Source: an uncultured Collinsella sp.
GTDB taxonomy: Bacteria; Actinomycetota; Coriobacteriia; Coriobacteriales; Coriobacteriaceae
Assembly: GCA_938036665.1 (NCBI GenBank)
Contig: CALHWR010000072.1
Location: forward strand, 1-9,424
Direction of reading: 5' to 3'
DNA length: 9,424 nt
In this document: positions 4,973-9,424 of the stretch, in pieces
How positions within the stretch are numbered: the stretch's first letter is position 1
How the letters are laid out: the number at the start of each line of letters is the position of its first letter
Made by a program: the position numbers and the translations under genes
The notes under the pieces: model-generated
Seen by the model: only the letters and a program-made list of their open reading frames with translations
The model's database searches: none
Told to the model about the DNA's origin: nothing

Positions 4973-6415
4973 TTATCGACCTCCCTGCGGTGCTGCGTCA
5001 TCGCGCATGAGCTCGGCCAGCGCCTCGCGATCGATACGCAGCGCATCGCCGCCCACTGGGTCGAGCGAATCGATCTGGCTACCCAGCTGCTTGGCCTGTT
5101 TGCGCTCCGCACGGGAGAGACCACGCTCGCGATACTTTTGCGAATGCGCCGTGTACATGTTGATGAACAGGATTACCAGGAAACTAAACACGATCACGAC
5201 GACGACCCAAAAGAGGGCCACCGAGGTGTTGCCGCCCATCCACTCAAAGTAGATGGCGATAGGGATGGTCTGGGTAATGCCGGCGTAGTTGCCCGCAAAG
5301 AACAGGGTGCAGCCAAACTCGCCCATGGCACGCGCGAAGGCAAGCACCGCGCCGGCGGCAATCGAGGGCCAGCCAAGCGGCATCATAAGCTTGGTAAAGA
5401 TGCGATGCTCAGACCATCCCAGGGTTCGCGCGGCATCGAGCATCTGCGTGTCAAGGCTCTCAAAGGCTCCGAGCGCCGTGCGGTAGACCAGCGGAAACGA
5501 CACAACGACGGCCGAAATGACCGCCGCCGGCCACGTAAAGACAATCGAGATGCCGTGCGCGATGAGCCACTGGCCCACCCCGGTCGAGCGGCCAAATAGC
5601 ATGAGGAGCAGAAAGCCGCAGACCGTGGGCGGCAGCACCATAGGAATCGTAAAGACCGAGTCGAGCAGGCCCTTGATGCGACTCGAGGTACCCATAGTCT
5701 TCCATGCGGCGAACAGGCCCAGCGCAAAGGAAATCAGCAGGGCAAGGCCGCTCGTTTTTATGGACACCCAAAGCGGGCGATAGTCGATGTCGCCCAAAAA
5801 GGAGGCCAGAGAGGTCAAGGGACCCTGCTCATCCCGCAACACGACAGACGATGCTTCTACCATTTGAGCGCTATCAAGCCAGCGCGCGCCGCCCTTGGCA
5901 TCACCCGAGGCCGATGCAATCACCACATAGCGGTCCCCATCCGCACCGTGCTCGTCAAAGCCATAGGTATACCCGCCGGCATCAAACGTTGTTTCCGCCG
6001 TAACATACCAAGGAAGATCAACGTCCCCTAGCTGCGCACCTCCCATGGAGTTTGCGCTGTCGAGCTCACAGACGAGGGCCTTGAGACCCGATACACACTC
6101 GTTGTCCTGCGGATCCAATCCATACTTCTCGGCCGCCTTGGGCGATATCCACACCACAACGCGATCGGCAGCAGGCGCCACTACAAGGTCCACGTCCTCG
6201 TCAACGGGAAACCGGTAGCCCTCAGGCTGGCCCTCCATGGCACGAGCGGTCCCCTTGGCCAACCGCTCAAAACCCTCGATCCCATAGGAAAGCCCATGAG
6301 CGGTCGCAGCAACCTGGGCCCCGTCCTCAGCGACCCCAGCAAACGCAAATCCCGGCACCCAGCAAAGCGCGAAGGTCAAAGCACAGGCGACAAGCATGCG
6401 GAATCTATTAAGCAC
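4973..6415 (-). CDS. modB: Molybdate ABC transporter permease ModB with an extra N-terminal extracytoplasmic domain
   Basis: The C-terminal half is a typical ModB permease. Residues from about 213 to 430 include the core pattern FTIPMVLPPTVCGFLLL, the EAA loop AARTLGWSEHRIFTKLMMPL (about 328-347) that docks on ModC, and LAFARAMGEFG. A usual ModB is about 220-230 residues; this one is 480. It begins with a signal peptide (about 1-26, ending GFAFA), then about 185 residues of soluble sequence with a close cysteine pair (107 and 116), and ends in a charged tail of about 50 residues (431-480). The GTG at 6415 is chosen because TTGGAG lies six bases upstream; an in-frame GTG at 6484 overlaps the modA stop, has no clear ribosome site and would precede the signal peptide with 23 odd residues. 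An N-out topology fits ModB. I do not recognise the extra domain. Confidence 0.9.
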   Translation of the reverse strand: MLNRFRMLVACALTFALCWVPGFAFAGVAEDGAQVAATAHGLSYGIEGFERLAKGTARAMEGQPEGYRFPVDEDVDLVVAPAADRVVVWISPKAAEKYGLDPQDNECVSGLKALVCELDSANSMGGAQLGDVDLPWYVTAETTFDAGGYTYGFDEHGADGDRYVVIASASGDAKGGARWLDSAQMVEASSVVLRDEQGPLTSLASFLGDIDYRPLWVSIKTSGLALLISFALGLFAAWKTMGTSSRIKGLLDSVFTIPMVLPPTVCGFLLLMLFGRSTGVGQWLIAHGISIVFTWPAAVISAVVVSFPLVYRTALGAFESLDTQMLDAARTLGWSEHRIFTKLMMPLGWPSIAAGAVLAFARAMGEFGCTLFFAGNYAGITQTIPIAIYFEWMGGNTSVALFWVVVVIVFSFLVILFINMYTAHSQKYRERGLSRAERKQAKQLGSQIDSLDPVGGDALRIDREALAELMRDDAAPQGGR

Positions 6416-6483
6416 GAAAAGCTCCAAGCGAATACAAGGACGGAGTGAAACACAAAACGATGGAATTATCGCGCCAAGCCGCA

Positions 6484-7356
6484 CTACTCGGAAAGCTCAA
6501 AGCCGTAGTTAGCCCAAATCTTCTGAGCCTTCTTGTTGGTCAGACAGAAGTCGATAAACGCCTTGGCCTCGTCGGCGTGCTCGGAGCTCTCGGCAACGGC
6601 GCCCGGGTACACGATGGGCTTGTGCGAATCCTCGGGGCACACGAAGGCCTCCTCGATGCCGTCATAGCGGAAGATATCGGAGCTGTAGACAAAACCGGCC
6701 ACGCAGTCGCCCGTAGAGACGTAAGACGCAGCGGTGCCGACCTTGTCGGCCAGGGCCACCTTGTCGGCAAGCTCGGGTGCATACTCGCCGTCGTCGCCCT
6801 CGGTGCCGGTGTAGAGACCCACAGAAGCTAAGGCCTGGTTGGCGTACTTGCCGGCGGGGACGGTCTTGGCGTCGCCGATGGCGATCTTGCCGTCCAGATT
6901 CGCGACGTCGGCGATGGCCTCGATCTTGGTGTCGGAACCCTCAGCACGAATGATCACAAGGTCGTTGACGAACATATCCTCACGGGTGTCGGCATCGACG
7001 AGCTCGGCGGCCTCGGCATCGTCCATGGTGCCCTTGGAGGCGGTGATGAGCACGTCGACCGTGGCGCCGGCACGCATCTGCTCAACGAGGTCGCCAGAAG
7101 CCTTAAACTGCGTGTCGGAAAAGGCGGTGCCAGTCTGGTCGGTGTAGAGCTTCTGAACCTCGGGCAGAGCCTTCTCGAGCGAGTTGGCAGCAAAGACCTG
7201 CAGCTCGACAGCTTTCTTGGACGAAATCTTGGCGGAGCCGGCATCGGAACCGGTCGACTCAGGCTCCTTGTTTCCGGAGCAGCCGGCAAGGCCAAGGCCG
7301 GCAGCGGCGACAGCGGAGAGTGAGACGAATCCGCGGCGAGAAACCATATCGAACAT
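6484..7356 (-). CDS. modA: Molybdate-binding lipoprotein ModA
   Basis: This 290-residue solute-binding protein delivers molybdate (and probably tungstate) to ModBC. The N-terminus carries a twin-arginine pattern SRRGFV (6-11) and a lipobox LAGC with Cys26, so it is probably a Tat-exported lipoprotein, as expected in a monoderm. Family landmarks are FAANSLEKAL with ligand Ser59, KASGDLVEQM with Ser87, DVLITAS, TVPAGKYA near residue 169, and VAGFVYSSD. The ATG at 7356 is preferred because AAAGGG lies six bases upstream; the in-frame TTG at 7362 is too close to that site. It is the first gene of modABC, with its own promoter. The 68-base gap to modB contains only the modB ribosome site. Confidence 0.93.
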   Translation of the reverse strand: MFDMVSRRGFVSLSAVAAAGLGLAGCSGNKEPESTGSDAGSAKISSKKAVELQVFAANSLEKALPEVQKLYTDQTGTAFSDTQFKASGDLVEQMRAGATVDVLITASKGTMDDAEAAELVDADTREDMFVNDLVIIRAEGSDTKIEAIADVANLDGKIAIGDAKTVPAGKYANQALASVGLYTGTEGDDGEYAPELADKVALADKVGTAASYVSTGDCVAGFVYSSDIFRYDGIEEAFVCPEDSHKPIVYPGAVAESSEHADEAKAFIDFCLTNKKAQKIWANYGFELSE

Positions 7357-7378
7357 GTTCAACCCTTTCGGACCTTGT

Positions 7379-7400
7379 GCCCGGGTACCCCACCGCGGGC
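7379..7400 (-). other. Hairpin in the modA 5' untranslated region
   Basis: GCCCG and CGGGC flank a 12-base spacer in the short modA leader, and the self-complementary GGGTACCC sits within it. The leader is too short for a molybdenum cofactor riboswitch. Any regulatory role is speculative. Confidence 0.3.
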
Positions 7401-7409
7401 TTTATTCTG

Positions 7410-7422
7410 TAATTAGATTATA
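7410..7422 (-). promoter_or_regulatory. modA promoter -10 region
   Basis: The minus strand carries a perfect TATAAT (7417-7422), predicting a start near 7410 and a leader of about 55 bases before the modA ATG. No good -35 hexamer is found 16-18 bases upstream. That space is AT-rich and occupied by inverted repeats, so the promoter may depend on an activator. Confidence 0.65.
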
Positions 7423-7431
7423 CTTCGATGC

Positions 7432-7468
7432 GAATAATGATTATGAAAAATTATTCTCGTCTGAGAAT
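7432..7468. promoter_or_regulatory. Nested inverted repeats upstream of modA (candidate operator)
   Basis: GAATAAT (7432-7438) and ATTATTC (7450-7456) form a seven-base inverted repeat with an 11-base spacer. Overlapping it, ATTCTC-GTCT-GAGAAT (7453-7468) is a second perfect inverted repeat. They cover the expected -35 region and just upstream of it, where a molybdate- or metal-responsive regulator would bind. The sequence does not match the ModE consensus as I remember it. Confidence 0.5.
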
Positions 7469-7510
7469 ATAGTTTCAAGCATGCCTACAGAATGCCGTCC
7501 CCTTGGGCGC

Positions 7511-7547
7511 AAATAAAAGGCGGAGCAGCCGTTCAGGTCACTCCGCC
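7511..7547 (-). terminator. Rho-independent terminator of moeA-mogA
   Basis: On the minus strand GGCGGAG pairs with CTCCGCC across a 15-base loop, followed directly by TTTTATTT. It lies 13 bases past the mogA stop codon and closes the cofactor operon ahead of the modA promoter. Confidence 0.9.
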
Positions 7548-7560
7548 GCAGGTAAACCGC

Positions 7561-8040
7561 TTAGTTGGTATGTCCGCCGCCCGCTGTCATCTGAGCCGCA
7601 TGCTCCAGCTGGTCCGCTATGGCCTCCCAGCTTTCGCGGGCGGCCTTCGTAGAACCGGGAAAGTTTACGACAAGTGTATGACCTCGTTGCATGCAAATAG
7701 CGCGCGAGAGCATGGCGCGGCGCGTCTTGGTCATGGAGTACGCACGGATTGCCTCCGCAATACCCGGCACATCGCGCTCGCAGACGGCACGCGTCGCCTC
7801 GGGCGTCACATCGCGCATCGAAAGCCCCGTGCCGCCGCAGGTGAGCACGACATTGGCGTGGCACTCATCGGCAGCTTCCACAATGGCATCACCGATTTCG
7901 CTGACGTCGTCGCGCACGACCACATGTGAGGCGACCGTCCATCCCTGCGCCTCGATAAGTTCCTCGAGCGCAGCACCCGCCTCGTCCTGGGCAAGATCGC
8001 GCGTGTCCGAGCACGTCACGATCGATATCTTCAGCTCCAT
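7561..8040 (-). CDS. mogA: Molybdopterin adenylyltransferase-type protein (MogA/MoaB family)
   Basis: This 159-residue protein of the MogA/MoaB family activates molybdopterin by adenylation, giving MPT-AMP for MoeA to load with molybdate. Motifs visible are the molybdopterin-binding CGGTGLSMRDVTPEA (68-82) and NFPGS (126-130), with ISIVTCSD near the start in the usual place of the first strand. The ATG at 8040 is chosen because AGGAGGAATGCC is directly upstream; the longer in-frame ORF to 8133 would overlap moeA by more than 80 bases. It starts 10 bases after the moeA stop and ends at a terminator. MogA and MoaB cannot be separated by eye. As the only member seen, and sitting beside moeA, adenylyltransferase activity is the likeliest role. 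Confidence 0.9.
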   Translation of the reverse strand: MELKISIVTCSDTRDLAQDEAGAALEELIEAQGWTVASHVVVRDDVSEIGDAIVEAADECHANVVLTCGGTGLSMRDVTPEATRAVCERDVPGIAEAIRAYSMTKTRRAMLSRAICMQRGHTLVVNFPGSTKAARESWEAIADQLEHAAQMTAGGGHTN

Positions 8041-8050
8041 GGCATTCCTC

Positions 8051-9313
8051 CTATAGCACCGTTCCCTCAGGCAGATCGACGCGCACAACGTCCACGACAT
8101 CTCCCGCCTTGAGCTCACACGGCCCTTCGTCAATACGCAGCAGACAGTTGGCCCGCTGCATCGTGCCGAGCAGCGCCGAATTCTGCGTCTTGGCCTCGGT
8201 CACCAACAGCTCACCGGTCTCGGGGTCGCGCAAAACCGTGGCGCGATCGAAGAAGCGGCGATGCTGGCGCTTCTTCACGCCGTGCGTCAATATCGCCTGC
8301 TGTACGGGACGCACGCCCTCGGCAAAGCCGCGCATCTTGCGAATCGCCGGACGCGCAAGCATCTCAAAGCCTACATACGCCGCGGCCGGATTTCCTGAAA
8401 GTCCCAGGTAGGGCTTACCCCCAAGCAAGCCAAACGTGATGGCCTTGCCCGGACGCATCGAGATGCGGTCAAACAGCACATCGCCCTCGCGCCGGACGAG
8501 CGCCGTCACGTAGTCGTAGTCGCCTGCCGAGGCGCCACCGCTCGTAATGACAAAATCGCACTCCAGCACGGCGCGATGCACCAGCTCGGCAATCGCCTGC
8601 TCATCATCGGGCGCAATGCCGTAGAACACGGGCTCGGCTCCTGCATCGAGCGCTTCGGCCATCAACGCCGACGAGTTGGAGTCGCGAATCTGCCCGCGCG
8701 CCGGCAGCTCACTCGGCGCGACCAGCTCCGTGCCCAGCGAGATAATGCCCACACGCGGCGCGGCATGCACCTTCACGCTCGCATACCCGGCGCTCGCCAA
8801 CAAGCCGGCGCCCGCCGGAGCCACAACCTCGCCGGCGTGCATCACAACATCGCCGGCATGGGCCTCCTCGGCGGCAGAGCGAACGTTCTCCCCTACCTTG
8901 GCAGGCGCCGAGAACCTCACACGCGAGCCCTCGTTGCCGTCGCCATCGAGCACATCGACGATCTCATACTTCACCGCGGCATCGGCACCTTCGGGTACCG
9001 GCGCGCCCGTCATGATGCGGACCGTCTCACCCGCGCCGATTGCGCCCTCAAACACACGGCCCGCGGCCTCGTGTCCGATAACGTCGAGCGTCACCGGCGC
9101 TTCGCCAGATGCCCGCGCCAAGTCCGACGAGCGCACGGCATATCCGTCCATAGCGCTGTTGGCAAACGGCGAGATGTCGATATCGGCCACCGCATCCTCG
9201 GCCAAGGGAAGACCGACGGCCTGCCACACGGGAATCTCGACGACTTCGGTGCGATTCACGTGCGACAAGACGATCGCCTGTGCGTCCTCCAACGGAATGA
9301 GTTTCTCAGCCAT
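8051..9313 (-). CDS. moeA: Molybdopterin molybdenumtransferase MoeA
   Basis: This 420-residue MoeA inserts molybdate into adenylated molybdopterin, completing the molybdenum cofactor in the cytoplasm. Signatures in order are FANSAMDGYAVRSSD (50-64), IMTGAPVPEGAD (100-111), IISLGTELVAPSE (190-202), GQIRDSNSSAL (207-217), ITSGGASAGDYD (256-267), MRPGKAITFG (286-295) and LGLSGNPAAAY (303-313). The C-terminal domain IV runs from about 330 to the end. The length is normal for the family (about 400-420). The ATG at 9313 is chosen because AGAGGTGCAT precedes it; an in-frame ATG at 9328 would place that ribosome site inside the gene. The usual SGGVSVGD and GLPGNP motifs appear as SGGASAGD and GLSGNP, conservative variants that probably keep function. 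It is the first gene of a two-gene unit with mogA. Confidence 0.95.
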   Translation of the reverse strand: MAEKLIPLEDAQAIVLSHVNRTEVVEIPVWQAVGLPLAEDAVADIDISPFANSAMDGYAVRSSDLARASGEAPVTLDVIGHEAAGRVFEGAIGAGETVRIMTGAPVPEGADAAVKYEIVDVLDGDGNEGSRVRFSAPAKVGENVRSAAEEAHAGDVVMHAGEVVAPAGAGLLASAGYASVKVHAAPRVGIISLGTELVAPSELPARGQIRDSNSSALMAEALDAGAEPVFYGIAPDDEQAIAELVHRAVLECDFVITSGGASAGDYDYVTALVRREGDVLFDRISMRPGKAITFGLLGGKPYLGLSGNPAAAYVGFEMLARPAIRKMRGFAEGVRPVQQAILTHGVKKRQHRRFFDRATVLRDPETGELLVTEAKTQNSALLGTMQRANCLLRIDEGPCELKAGDVVDVVRVDLPEGTVL

Positions 9314-9371
9314 ATGCACCTCTAGCATGCTGCGGCGCGCAACAAAAGCTCCGATTCTTTATGTTTATCTC

Positions 9372-9397
9372 AGTATAATCCCTCGCCGCCTGCTCAA
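9372..9397 (-). promoter_or_regulatory. Possible moeA promoter
   Basis: The minus strand shows TATACT (9372-9377) about 58 bases before the moeA start, and TTGAGC (9392-9397) upstream, but with only 14 bases between them. The same spot reads TATAAT on the plus strand (9374-9379), so it could instead serve a divergent gene beyond the right edge. The gene-free stretch 9314-9424 contains nothing else I can support. Confidence 0.35.
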
Positions 9398-9424
9398 GAC
9401 CTGGCCCGCGGCCGCGAATACATC

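Noticed and set aside
3914..5599. A 561-codon open frame on the plus strand
   Set aside because: It is antisense to modC and modB, both supported by clear motifs, with no ribosome site or recognisable domain.
6416..6484. An upstream GTG at 6484 as the modB start
   Set aside because: It would add 23 residues in front of a clear signal peptide and lacks a good ribosome site. The GTG at 6415 has GGAG at six-base spacing.
8576..9325. A 249-codon plus-strand open frame
   Set aside because: It is antisense to moeA, which carries all the family signatures.

Overview
The window looks like chromosomal DNA from a high-GC anaerobic actinobacterium, most likely a Coriobacteriia member such as Collinsella. 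This rests on codon use with strong G/C third positions, a Tat-type lipoprotein ModA, strong AGGAGG-type ribosome sites, and a 2-hydroxyacyl-CoA dehydratase/double-cubane-type enzyme set beside molybdenum genes. The taxon is an inference; no rRNA or other marker is present. Every protein gene I can support lies on the minus strand, so transcription runs from high to low coordinates. The long plus-strand open frames are antisense shadows.

There are three collinear transcription units. (1) 9424-7511: a weak promoter candidate, moeA, then mogA/moaB 10 bases later, ending in a clear Rho-independent terminator (7511-7547). Their products finish the molybdenum cofactor by adenylating molybdopterin and inserting molybdate. 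(2) 7456-3852: a promoter with a perfect TATAAT box and nested inverted repeats upstream, then modA, modB and modC (molybdate ABC importer), ending in a second intrinsic terminator (3852-3885). ModB is unusual: a signal peptide and about 185 extracytoplasmic residues precede the normal permease core. (3) 3814 to the left edge: operator-like repeats, a promoter, and a leader of about 250 nt containing a tiny ORF with an excellent ribosome site, an overlapping second small ORF and hairpins. Then come two tandem paralogous Fe-S proteins of the HgdB/YjiM (double-cubane cluster) family and their ASKHA-type ATP-dependent activator, which is cut by the window edge.

The most interesting non-coding signal is a 96-base intergenic element present twice, once after each of the two paralogous dehydratase-like genes. 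The copies align without gaps (82 of 96 bases identical). Each folds into a long imperfect hairpin, and four stem pairs differ by compensatory double changes. The element therefore looks like a conserved RNA or REP-like structure rather than leftover duplicated sequence.

Functionally, units 1 and 2 take up molybdate and build the cofactor. Unit 3 probably performs a low-potential, ATP-driven reduction or dehydration whose substrate cannot be read from the sequence.
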